A DNA stretch of 21,940 nucleotides from CAYPTI01 sp964413525 [NCBI: uncultured bacterium] (GTDB taxonomy: Bacteria > T1Sed10-126). The notes below the pieces were generated by a model. The model was not told the DNA's origin, searched no databases, and was given only the letters and a program-made list of their open reading frames with translations. This document shows, piece by piece, positions 14,936 through 21,940 of the stretch (positions are counted from its first letter, which is position 1; each line of letters opens with the position of its first letter). The translations under genes were made by a program, and so were the position numbers. The stretch lies in assembly GCA_964413525.1 (NCBI GenBank), contig CAYPTI010000007.1, positions 1,823-23,762 on the forward strand, written 5' to 3'.

Positions 14936-15769
14936 ATGGCTCAAGAGGAGTTCGACCCCGAGCAGCAGCCGGAGCGTCCGGAGGAAGAACGCCGATCCGG
15001 GATCCTGAGCTGGCTGTACAACACGCAGGTCTGGAACTCGATCTTTCGCCACGGCTACCCAAGCGATCAGAAGAACCGGGTCCTGGCCATCCTGGGCAAC
15101 ACCTTCCTTCACCTTCATCCGGCCAAGGTCAAGAAATCCGGCATCAAACTGGAATACACCTGGTGCATGGGCGGGTTAACCTTCTTTCTTTTCCTGCTCG
15201 AGGTCGTCACCGGGGTCATGCTGATGTTCTATTACCGGCCGACCACCGAGTACGCCTACAACGATATCCTGGCCCTGCGGGAACACGTTCCGCTGGGGTT
15301 CCTGCGGGAACTCCACCGCTGGGGCGCCCATGCCATGGTGATCACCGTCTGGCTGCACATGTTCCGGGTCTTCATGACCGGTTCCTACAAACCCCCGCGG
15401 GAGTTTAACTGGGCCGTCGGGGTCGTGCTGCTGGTTCTGACGGTGTTCCTGAGCTTCACGGGCTACCTTCTTCCCTGGGACCAGATCGCCATCTGGGCCA
15501 TCACGGTTGGATCGCAGATGGGAGCGGCCTCTCCTTTCGTCGGTTCCCAGGGTCCCCTGGCCCCGGCGATTCAGCTCGGGGACGTTCCTCTGGTGACCCA
15601 GCAAAGCGACGTGAGTTTCGCCCTGCTGGGTGGGGACCAGGTGGGACGGACAACCCTGCTTCGATTCTACGTCTTTCACTGCGTGGCGGTTCCCCTGATC
15701 ATGGGCTTTTTGATCGCGGTCCACTTCTGGCGGGTCCGCAAGGACGGAGGGATCTCCGCGCCGTTATGA
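14936..15769 (+). CDS. cytochrome b6-like subunit (N-terminal half of cytochrome b)
   Basis: This is the diheme membrane core of a quinol:cytochrome c oxidoreductase. Haem ligands are His127 (ELHRW) and His141 (LHMFRV), then His248 (VFHC) and His263 (VHFW). The second pair has 14 residues between, the b6 spacing rather than the 13 of bc1. Other matches are [14 protein letters not shown] and the C-terminal [10 protein letters not shown], where b6 also ends. Cys77 in TWCMGG aligns with the b6 cysteine (FYCLGG) that binds haem c_i covalently. The N-terminus carries ~25 extra acidic residues, and the segment before helix D is longer than in b6. AGGAGAG precedes the ATG. Second gene of the operon; 277 residues. 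Confidence 0.92.
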   Translation: MAQEEFDPEQQPERPEEERRSGILSWLYNTQVWNSIFRHGYPSDQKNRVLAILGNTFLHLHPAKVKKSGIKLEYTWCMGGLTFFLFLLEVVTGVMLMFYYRPTTEYAYNDILALREHVPLGFLRELHRWGAHAMVITVWLHMFRVFMTGSYKPPREFNWAVGVVLLVLTVFLSFTGYLLPWDQIAIWAITVGSQMGAASPFVGSQGPLAPAIQLGDVPLVTQQSDVSFALLGGDQVGRTTLLRFYVFHCVAVPLIMGFLIAVHFWRVRKDGGISAPL

Positions 15770-15796
15770 TGCAACAAACCCCCGGGATACTCTTTC

Positions 15797-15823
15797 TGTT
15801 ATACAGAATTACAATTTATAACA
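15797..15823 (+). promoter_or_regulatory. AT-rich inverted repeat / possible promoter between the cytochrome b half-genes
   Basis: TGTTATA (15797-15803) and TATAACA (15817-15823) form an inverted repeat in an AT-rich patch within GC-rich surroundings. TATAAC could act as a -10, with only a poor -35 (TTTCTG) 18 bases upstream. It may be a regulator site or an internal promoter. Confidence 0.3.
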
Positions 15824-15910
15824 AGAAAGCGGAGTGCGATGGTTTCGAGGGTGTGCCGGAAATCGTCCGCAACCCTGGTCTGAGCCCTGATGTGAGCTTG
15901 GTTTCGAAGC

Positions 15911-15951
15911 AAGGTTCAGGGATCGCGTCCCGAACCTTCCCCGGGGAAGGT
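15911..15951 (+). promoter_or_regulatory. two overlapping, mutually exclusive hairpins before the subunit IV-like gene
   Basis: AAGGTTC-A-GGGA (15911-15922) pairs with TCCC-GAACCTT (15928-15938) around a 5-base loop. A perfect 18-base palindrome, ACCTTCCCC/GGGGAAGGT, lies at 15934-15951. The two share 15934-15938, so only one can form. The site ends 16 bases before GTG 15968 and 25 before ATG 15977, and holds the only purine-rich (GGGGAAGG) stretch near the start. Regulation of translation is inferred. Confidence 0.4.
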
Positions 15952-15976
15952 CTCCTCCGGCGTTCGAGTGATCTCC

Positions 15977-17101
15977 ATGGTTGAGTCCCTGATCGAATGG
16001 GCCAACTGGATGAGCCGGCCGGAGATCCTGACCACGATTTCAATAATCATCTTCATCCTCAGCCTGAAGTACTACCGGACCTGGACCAAACCCCCGGTGT
16101 TCGCCGTGATCTGCGTCCTGCTGGTGGGCTTGTTTGGTGTGAGCATGTTAAATGACTGGTTCTATGTTCAGGTCACCGAAGCCAAACACGTTCCAACCAT
16201 CGGTTTTCTCGCCCTGACGGTGTTTTTCGGCTGGTTTTCCCTCCGTCAGGCAGCCGTCAACGACGCCTACATCGAGCAGAACCGGGAGATCCCCGAGAAG
16301 GCTGAAGCCGAAAAGGACGTCCTGACCTGGCCGGACCTGGTGTTCACCGAATTTCTATCTACCCTGTTCGTCACCGTGGTCCTCATGGTCTGGGCGCTGA
16401 CCCTCAACGCTCCTCTGGAGGAACCGGCCGCGGCGACCTTTTCCCCCAACCCGGCCAAGGCACCCTGGTACTTCCTGGGACTGCAGGAATTGCTGGTCTT
16501 TTTTGATCCGTGGATCGCCGGGGTCCTGATCCCGACCTTTATCATCATCGGTCTGATGGCCGTTCCCTACATGGACCGCAACCCGCGTGGAAACGGATAC
16601 TATACCTTCATCCAGCGCCCCTTCGCGATCAGCACCTTCCTGTTCATGTGGTACATCCTCTGGGTGGGTCCCATCGTCCAGGGAACCTTCCTCCGGGGCC
16701 CCAACTGGGCCTTTTTCGGGGTGTTTGAACCGTGGGACACGGCCAAGACGGCGTCGGCGCGAAACATTGTCCTGTCGGATATTATCTGGGTGGACATCCT
16801 GGGGACCCTTCCCCCGCAAACCGGGCTGGAAATTCCGCTCTTCCTGCTCAATCTGCCCGTGGATCCATTCATCCGGGAGATCTTCGGGTTCCTGTTCCTG
16901 GCCGCTTACTTCATCATCCCGCCGCTTGTGCTGGCCCGGACCTGGATGAAGGATCTGTACCTCAAACTGGGCATCCTTCGCTACGGAATCCTCTGCTTTC
17001 TGGGCCTCAGCATGATCGGCCTGCCCATCAAGATGTACCTGCGCTGGGTGTTTGAATTCAAATACTTCGTCGAAATCCAGCAGCTCTACCTCAACATTTA
17101 A
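15977..17101 (+). CDS. cytochrome b C-terminal (subunit IV-like) protein, extended
   Basis: This protein supplies the C-terminal half of cytochrome b, which forms the quinol-oxidising site with the Rieske protein. The homologous core runs about 116-245: LTWPDLVFTEF, FSPNPAKAPWYFLGLQELLVFFDPW, then LIP-like helix and RPFAISTFLFMWYILWVGPIVQGTFLRGP. The usual PEWY motif is APWY at 162-165, without the glutamate. At 374 residues it is about twice the b6f subunit IV. Three helices precede the core (about 17-90) and three or so follow (285-350). I prefer ATG 15977; GTG 15968 adds three residues. It lies 207 bases after the b6-like gene, an unusually long structured spacer. Confidence 0.85.
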   Translation: MVESLIEWANWMSRPEILTTISIIIFILSLKYYRTWTKPPVFAVICVLLVGLFGVSMLNDWFYVQVTEAKHVPTIGFLALTVFFGWFSLRQAAVNDAYIEQNREIPEKAEAEKDVLTWPDLVFTEFLSTLFVTVVLMVWALTLNAPLEEPAAATFSPNPAKAPWYFLGLQELLVFFDPWIAGVLIPTFIIIGLMAVPYMDRNPRGNGYYTFIQRPFAISTFLFMWYILWVGPIVQGTFLRGPNWAFFGVFEPWDTAKTASARNIVLSDIIWVDILGTLPPQTGLEIPLFLLNLPVDPFIREIFGFLFLAAYFIIPPLVLARTWMKDLYLKLGILRYGILCFLGLSMIGLPIKMYLRWVFEFKYFVEIQQLYLNI

Positions 17102-17116
17102 CGGGAGACCGCCCGA

Positions 17117-20100
17117 ATGAGACTTGTCAATCATCACTACGACATGAACCGCGTCAACTGGGTCTTTTTGATCGGGGCGGTTCTGCTTCTGGCCACCTGG
17201 GTGTGGGCTGCCTGGGACGACTACACGAAACCCTACAAAGAATGGCAGCGGTCCTTTTACGACGTTTATGAAACCCAGCTTCGACTGGAAGAAAGCGAAC
17301 TGTGGACCTCCGAACGGGAGCAGCAGTTGCGGGAACTCCAGCAGCGCCGGGCCGAGCTTGAACAGCAGATCAACGTGCAGGACGAGGAGGTCCGGCGGCT
17401 CGAACAGGAGCTTCAGCACCTGGAAGAGATCGAGATCCCCCGTCAGGAAGACCGGGCGTCGGCCGCCAGCCGGCGGTATGCCCCGGTTGAGTACCGCTAC
17501 CAGCAGGAACAGGTCCGGGCGGCCAACAACCCGGACTACGAGGTGCCCGATCAACTGGAACAGCGGTTTCAGCGGCTACGGTCCGAAATGCGGCAGGAGG
17601 ACCGCCGGCTTCAGGAAATGGAAGAGGAAGCCACAAGTCTGCGCCAGGAACTGGAGGACCAGCGGTCCGAGATCACGGAACTGGAAGCGGAACTCCAGCA
17701 ACTGACCCAGGAACGGGAAACCATCCGAGCCACCCTCAGCGATGTGGAGGACAGCTGGGTGAACCTGGTGCTTGAGGCTCCCCTGATCAACTTCATCAAT
17801 CCCCGGACCGAGGTCGAGCAGATCCAGGTGGACGGACTGTACATGGATTACAATTTCGACCTGGTGCCCCGGCAGGACTTCTGTCAGAGTTGCCACATGG
17901 GGATCGATAATCCGTCCTTCCAGCTGGACGACGACGGGACGTTTGAACAGACCTCCACCCAGGAGGCTTTTGCCCAGCAGTTCCCGAACGAGGAACGCCG
18001 GGAAGTGATGAAAAACGTCTTCAAAACCCATCCGAATTTTGAGGTCATCGGTGCCACCCAGGGGGATTTCCCGTTCTCGGAATACGGCTGCACGAGCTGC
18101 CACATGGGGGACGGCCGGGCGCTGGACTTCACCCGAGCCGCCCATACTCCCTCCAGCGAGGAAGAACGGGAGGAATGGGAGGAACGCTACGACTGGGAAC
18201 CCCGGGAGTTCTGGGAGTGGCCGATGCTTCAGACCCGGTACCTGGATGCTTCCATTCCGCAGTTTTACGAGCGGGAACACGTCATGGACGTTCCCCATGC
18301 CGACCGGGTGAACCGGGGACACGAGGCGTGGATCAATTACGGCTGCAACAACTGCCACAGCGTGGACGGACTGAATTATCAGCGCAAGATCGGGTTCACG
18401 CTGGAGAACATCGGCTCCAAGCTGGATCGGTCCTGGACGAAACGGTGGATCGAACGGCCCTCGGACTTCAACGAGAACGCCCGTATGCCCCAGATCTTCC
18501 ACCGGTACAACCTCGACGATTCGGAGGAACGGGAGAAAAGCACCGCGATCATTCACTCCATCACGGAGTACCTGTACCACCAGTCCGAGGACCTGAACCT
18601 TGAGCCCCCTCCGGACGAACGGGGCGATGCCGAGCGGGGACGACGGCTGTTCATGGAGACGGGCTGTGCGGGCTGTCACTCGATGCAGGCCCAGGGGATT
18701 GAAACCAGCAACTCCGCCCCCGACCTCTCCCACATCGGATCCAAGGTGGACCGGCGCTGGCTGTACAACTGGCTTCAGAACCCCCGGGACCTGTGGGAGG
18801 AGACCCACATGCCCGACATGCGGTTGACCGATCAGGAGGCCAACGACATCACCGAATGGCTGCTTCAACAGGAACACCCGGATTGGTCGGCCGACCAGTT
18901 TCCCGCCGAGCTTTCCGGGGATTCGGACATGGAGGCGCTGCTGGATGAGCGGGTCGAGGAACTGGCCCGTGACTTCATCGGCCGGCTGGAAGGTCCCCGC
19001 ACGACCCAGCGGCGGATTGAGGAGATGAGGGCCGAAGCTCAGGAACAGGGGATCGAGGAACGAAAGCGTCTGGCCCGGTTCGTGGGCTCCCGGGCGGTGG
19101 ACTATTTCGGCTGTTCGAGCTGCCACATGATCGACGGCCACGAGGGATACAACCGGATCGGTCCGGATCTGGACGGAATTGGCTCCAAAAACCTCCACAT
19201 GCTGGCTTTCGGGTTCGTGGACATTCCTCACACCCGACAGCACTTCGTCGAACAAAAGTTGAGCCAACCCGGTCTGTTTGACAAAGGTCAGGTGAACGAT
19301 TACCTGGAAAACCTCCGGATGCCCCGGCCCAACCTCAACGACCGGCAATTGCAGGATCTGGTCACCTTCGTGATGAGCCTGCGGGACGAACGGCTGGTCG
19401 GCGAAGAGCGGATCCACCAGGCGGGTCCCGGACAGAAATTCGCCAACGAAGCCCATCAGTTGATGAGCGAGTTTAACTGTCAGGGATGTCACCAGGTGGA
19501 CGGGCAGGCCCCCATGGTCGGGTTCCTGCAGGATTACTACCAGGAAAAACTCGACGACGGCGAGGAGCTTCAGGTGGCCGGGGAACGGGTTCGAAGCGCC
19601 GATCAGATGGCTCATTTCCAGACCGCCCCGAGCCTGACCAACGTCGGCCGCCGGCTGGACCGCGATTGGATGTTTGATTTCCTGAAGGAGCCGGACGGTC
19701 CGGGCGGACGGGAAAAGATCCGGACCTGGCAGCACCTGACGATGCCGCAGTTTCACTTCAGCGACGAGCAGGCTTCCACGATCAGCCGGGGTCTGACGTA
19801 TGAAAGCTGGGGAGAGCTGCCGTCCCGAATTTCCGAGCAGAACATGGTTCCGACCGCGGAATCCGTCGAGGTGGGACGGTACCTGTTCGATCAGCAGTGT
19901 GCCCTCTGTCACCTGGCCGAGGGGGAGGACGAGTTCCACACCCCCCAGATGACCCCGAACCTCAATTACATCGGGAACAAATTCAGCTACCGGGGTTTCA
20001 TGGACTGGGCCGGCTCCCCGGACGACTTCGTCCCGGACGGGGTCCAGACCTACCGCCACCGCGGTATGGTCGGATTCAGCCAGATGGACCTGACCGAGGA

Positions 20101-20209
20101 CCGGCTCGGGTTTGAACCCGAAGGGGAGTACGATACCCGGGAGCAGCAGTTGAAGGCCCTCCGCGACTACCTGTTCCACTACCGGCTCGGAATTCGCGAG
20201 GAGGAATGA
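17117..20209 (+). CDS. membrane-anchored coiled-coil heptahaem cytochrome c
   Basis: This is a 1030-residue electron-transfer protein on the outer face of the membrane. A transmembrane helix lies at about 14-32, followed by a Gln/Glu/Arg-rich coiled coil (about 50-210, interrupted near 105-145). Seven CXXCH motifs start at Cys256, 325, 410, 517, 666, 788 and 928. The first two lie close together and are followed by MG. The last five each sit in a class I-like domain, often with a later Met-Pro as a likely sixth ligand (RMP 456, HMP 564, RMP 734, TMP 875). It follows the cytochrome b genes after 15 bases, with GGGAGA before the ATG. It probably replaces cytochrome c1 or f. No family of this exact layout is known to me. 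Confidence 0.88.
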   Translation: MRLVNHHYDMNRVNWVFLIGAVLLLATWVWAAWDDYTKPYKEWQRSFYDVYETQLRLEESELWTSEREQQLRELQQRRAELEQQINVQDEEVRRLEQELQHLEEIEIPRQEDRASAASRRYAPVEYRYQQEQVRAANNPDYEVPDQLEQRFQRLRSEMRQEDRRLQEMEEEATSLRQELEDQRSEITELEAELQQLTQERETIRATLSDVEDSWVNLVLEAPLINFINPRTEVEQIQVDGLYMDYNFDLVPRQDFCQSCHMGIDNPSFQLDDDGTFEQTSTQEAFAQQFPNEERREVMKNVFKTHPNFEVIGATQGDFPFSEYGCTSCHMGDGRALDFTRAAHTPSSEEEREEWEERYDWEPREFWEWPMLQTRYLDASIPQFYEREHVMDVPHADRVNRGHEAWINYGCNNCHSVDGLNYQRKIGFTLENIGSKLDRSWTKRWIERPSDFNENARMPQIFHRYNLDDSEEREKSTAIIHSITEYLYHQSEDLNLEPPPDERGDAERGRRLFMETGCAGCHSMQAQGIETSNSAPDLSHIGSKVDRRWLYNWLQNPRDLWEETHMPDMRLTDQEANDITEWLLQQEHPDWSADQFPAELSGDSDMEALLDERVEELARDFIGRLEGPRTTQRRIEEMRAEAQEQGIEERKRLARFVGSRAVDYFGCSSCHMIDGHEGYNRIGPDLDGIGSKNLHMLAFGFVDIPHTRQHFVEQKLSQPGLFDKGQVNDYLENLRMPRPNLNDRQLQDLVTFVMSLRDERLVGEERIHQAGPGQKFANEAHQLMSEFNCQGCHQVDGQAPMVGFLQDYYQEKLDDGEELQVAGERVRSADQMAHFQTAPSLTNVGRRLDRDWMFDFLKEPDGPGGREKIRTWQHLTMPQFHFSDEQASTISRGLTYESWGELPSRISEQNMVPTAESVEVGRYLFDQQCALCHLAEGEDEFHTPQMTPNLNYIGNKFSYRGFMDWAGSPDDFVPDGVQTYRHRGMVGFSQMDLTEDRLGFEPEGEYDTREQQLKALRDYLFHYRLGIREEE

Positions 20210-20997
20210 CCCGCCCGGGGGAAGCAACTCCCCGGTGGGGACGACCTCCGTTTCGCCCGATCGTCGCCGGCGTGATGGTCCTTGTTCTCGTGCTTCTGAG
20301 TGCCTGCGGATCCTCCGATACGTCACCGGACTCCCCCCCCTCAAGTGAGCCGGTCATCGGTGACGGGGAAATTCGTTTGACCGCCCGCTGGAAGGGTGAA
20401 CCGCCGGAGCCGTCAAGCGTCGATGTTTCCGGACACGAGGATGAGTGCGGAACCGCTTCCCTGCCGGACCGAAGCACCCTCGTGACGGACGGTACCCTCC
20501 GGAACGTCGTCTTGACCGTGGAGTCCGGACCGGAAGGAATCGGGAGGAACCGCCGGGAACCGGTTGAAATTGAACAGGAAAATTGCCTGTATCGCCCCCG
20601 GGTGGTGATCCTACAGACCGGTCAGACGCTTGCAGTCTCCGACCACGATCCGGGGTTGCACAACGTCCGGGCAACCCGGGACCGTCGCCAGGTGTTCAAC
20701 TATTCGACCTATGAGAGCCAGGGATTTACCGAGTCCTTCGAGCAACCCGGGGTGTATCGGCTGGTCTGTGACGTGCACCCCTGGATGGAAGCCTGGGTGA
20801 TCGTGACCGAGCACGGTCAGGCCGCCGTCACCGACGAAACGGGCCGGGCGTCCCTGGATGAATTGCCTCCGGGCCGTTACGACCTGCGAACCTGGCACGA
20901 GGAGTACGGTTCCGTCACCCATTCGGTCGAGCTGTCGGAGGGCGAAACCGTTTCGCTTGAACTCACGTTTCCGGACCCTTCGACCGACTCCCCCTGA
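20206..20997 (+). CDS. cupredoxin-like lipoprotein with C-terminal beta domain
   Basis: This is an exported lipoprotein of 263 residues. After a basic N-terminus, a hydrophobic stretch ends in the lipobox LSAC with Cys34. A linker leads to a plastocyanin-like domain (about 55-200). Its type I copper ligands would be His152 (LHNV), then Cys188, His191 and Met194 (C-D-V-H-P-W-M). Cys81 and Cys127 may form a disulfide. The C-terminal ~60 residues (VTDETGRASLDELPPGRYDLRTWHEEYG) are a carboxypeptidase-regulatory/transthyretin-like unit. The gene overlaps the cytochrome stop by four bases (ATGA). An electron-carrier role is inferred from the copper motif and operon position; many such proteins have no assigned function. 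Confidence 0.8.
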   Translation: MTRPGEATPRWGRPPFRPIVAGVMVLVLVLLSACGSSDTSPDSPPSSEPVIGDGEIRLTARWKGEPPEPSSVDVSGHEDECGTASLPDRSTLVTDGTLRNVVLTVESGPEGIGRNRREPVEIEQENCLYRPRVVILQTGQTLAVSDHDPGLHNVRATRDRRQVFNYSTYESQGFTESFEQPGVYRLVCDVHPWMEAWVIVTEHGQAAVTDETGRASLDELPPGRYDLRTWHEEYGSVTHSVELSEGETVSLELTFPDPSTDSP

Positions 20998-21632
20998 TCG
21001 ACCCCCGATTCCGCCTGAACTCCCCGGGGATGGAATCCGATTTTCGGGTACAACCAGTGGCCTCACATTATTTTCATTCAGCGAAGGGCTTCATTTCGGG
21101 ACCCAATCCCCTCACGATATGGGAGGGGTCCTTGGAATTCGATACACTACGAGTTTGGATACAGGCATCCATAGTGGTCAAATATAGGACGGATTCAGTT
21201 CATGGTTTGGTCGGCAAAAGGTCGTGCTTTTGGACCTGGTTGTCCGGACGGAAACCGCCACCGATTTCTGGCTCATTCTCGTGGTCAAGGACCCTTCCGA
21301 GGTTTGAATTTCTCGAATTTCGCTTCGGGAAATTCAAAATGCCGCCAGAAACCACTGGCGGTTCCCGTGAACCGGGACCAAACCGGTCCGTTACCTGTGT
21401 TCGAACGATGCGATTCAATTGGTGTTGAAATCGAAAGGTGGACAAGCGAAATTTCCTCGGAGGTCAGCGTTAAGCTGACCGAGAAGGATGTGGGGAGGCC
21501 GTTTGAGCACAGCACGTCAGAGACGTTCGGGGCTCGGTTTGAATTGAATTCGAAGGGCTAACCCGAACGTAGACCGGCGGATTATTACGATTGGGAATCC
21601 AACCCGAAGTTTGAGGGAAGCGTGATTCGCTC
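20998..21632 (+). other. gene-free stretch with several hairpins before uvrA
   Basis: About 635 bases, visibly less GC-rich than the neighbours, hold no reading frame I can support and no tRNA or rRNA. Perfect inverted repeats are present: GAATTTC/GAAATTC (21315-21321, 21329-21335), CCGCCAG/CTGGCGG (21342-21348, 21355-21361) and GGTCAGC/GCTGACC (21462-21468, 21474-21480). A CCCCTC/GAGGGG pair lies at 21108-21128 and a TCCCCGGGGA palindrome at 21021-21030. The stretch may contain the uvrA control region, terminators or a small RNA. The -10-like TACACT at 21143 has no -35. Confidence 0.5.
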
Positions 21633-21940
21633 GTGAACCAGCGTGACATTTCAATCCGTGGTGCGTCCGAACACAATCTGAAATCCATTGACGTCGACAT
21701 TCCACGGGAGTCCTTCACCGTGGTGACCGGGCTTTCCGGATCCGGCAAATCCTCCCTGGCCTTCGACACCCTCTACGCCGAGGGACGCCGGCGGTTCGTG
21801 GAGTCGCTATCGGCCTACGCCCGGCGGTTCCTCGGACAGATGGAAAAACCGGACGTCGAACGGATGGACGGTCTCTCCCCCACCATTGCCATCGAACAGA
21901 AAAATCGCTCCGGCAACCCCCGGTCGACCGTCGGCACCGT
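21633..21940 (+). CDS. uvrA: UvrA, excinuclease ABC subunit A, N-terminal part
   Basis: UvrA is the damage-recognition ATPase of nucleotide excision repair; it loads UvrB on damaged DNA. Only the first ~103 residues are in the window. They match the family start: [18 protein letters not shown], Walker A of the first ATP site [15 protein letters not shown], then [19 protein letters not shown] and [10 protein letters not shown]. The start is GTG 21633; GAGGGAAG lies about 13 bases upstream, and an in-frame stop at 21612 rules out a much longer start. Open at the right edge; the full protein should be about 930-950 residues. Confidence 0.97.
   Translation, partial: MNQRDISIRGASEHNLKSIDVDIPRESFTVVTGLSGSGKSSLAFDTLYAEGRRRFVESLSAYARRFLGQMEKPDVERMDGLSPTIAIEQKNRSGNPRSTVGT

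Noticed and set aside
15766-15984. 72-codon plus-strand frame in the spacer between the cytochrome b half-genes
   Set aside because: It has no conserved sequence and no ribosome binding site, and it overlaps the hairpins and the next start; the region is better explained as regulatory.
17576-20344. 922-codon open frame on the minus strand across the multihaem cytochrome gene
   Set aside because: It mirrors the CXXCH-containing gene, has no domain of its own, and reads as a hydrophobic Val/Leu/His-rich shadow.
21143-21148. TACACT as a -10 for uvrA
   Set aside because: No -35 hexamer at a suitable distance, and it is almost 500 bases before the uvrA start.
21030-21561. Two overlapping plus-strand frames (132 and 119 codons) before uvrA
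   Set aside because: No domain, poor starts, and sequence that looks non-coding, with hairpins crossing both frames.
1-21940. CRISPR arrays, tRNA or rRNA genes, insertion sequences
   Set aside because: I saw no regularly spaced repeats, no tRNA-like cloverleaf arms and no transposase-like frames on either strand.

Overview
The window is a GC-rich (roughly 60%), densely packed stretch in which every convincing gene lies on the + strand. LpxI, the first gene, is a lipid A enzyme, so the organism is a diderm (Gram-negative type) bacterium that makes lipid A. It has a quinol-oxidising respiratory chain with many c-type cytochromes. The proteins are rich in Asp and Glu, which could fit a salt-adapted host, but I cannot assign a phylum. 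A cytochrome b6-type complex with multihaem cytochromes and a CXXXY-type CcmE points away from ordinary enterics and towards a deeper-branching lineage.

Layout. 1-1184: the 3' part of lpxI and a HAD hydrolase. 1245-3927: an exported S41/PDZ protease and a membrane-anchored divergent polysaccharide deacetylase, a pair typical of cell-envelope loci. 3938-5802: a promoter and a two-subunit transketolase. 5822-7147: a short-chain dehydrogenase and a small membrane protein resembling DUF2007. 7156-13490: a cytochrome c maturation (System I) cluster in the order ccmE, ccmF, a short CcmI-like protein, an unrecognised membrane-anchored beta-rich protein, ccmA, ccmB, ccmC, ccmD. 13524-20997: a respiratory operon behind a strong sigma70-like promoter. 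It encodes a Rieske protein with a long acidic N-terminal extension, a cytochrome b6-like subunit, a long subunit IV-like protein, a 1030-residue seven-haem cytochrome with a coiled coil, and a cupredoxin-like lipoprotein. 20998-21632: about 635 bases without a convincing gene but with several hairpins. 21633-end: the start of uvrA.

How the genes fit together. The Ccm genes attach haem to CXXCH motifs outside the cytoplasmic membrane, and the operon just downstream encodes a cytochrome with seven such motifs. The downstream genes look like an unusual quinol:cytochrome c oxidoreductase. Quinol would be oxidised at the cytochrome b/Rieske core, electrons would pass to the large haem protein, and the cupredoxin lipoprotein is a possible soluble-side partner.

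The best candidates for something undescribed are: (i) the Rieske N-terminal region, which carries two copies of a ~40-residue motif separated by a Glu/Pro-rich linker; (ii) the coiled-coil heptahaem cytochrome; (iii) the APWY sequence in place of the PEWY quinol-site motif, together with a conserved Cys for a covalent haem c_i; (iv) the Ccm variant with CXXXY CcmE, no visible CcmH or CcmG, and an extra membrane protein; and (v) a structured spacer with two mutually exclusive hairpins between the two cytochrome b half-genes.
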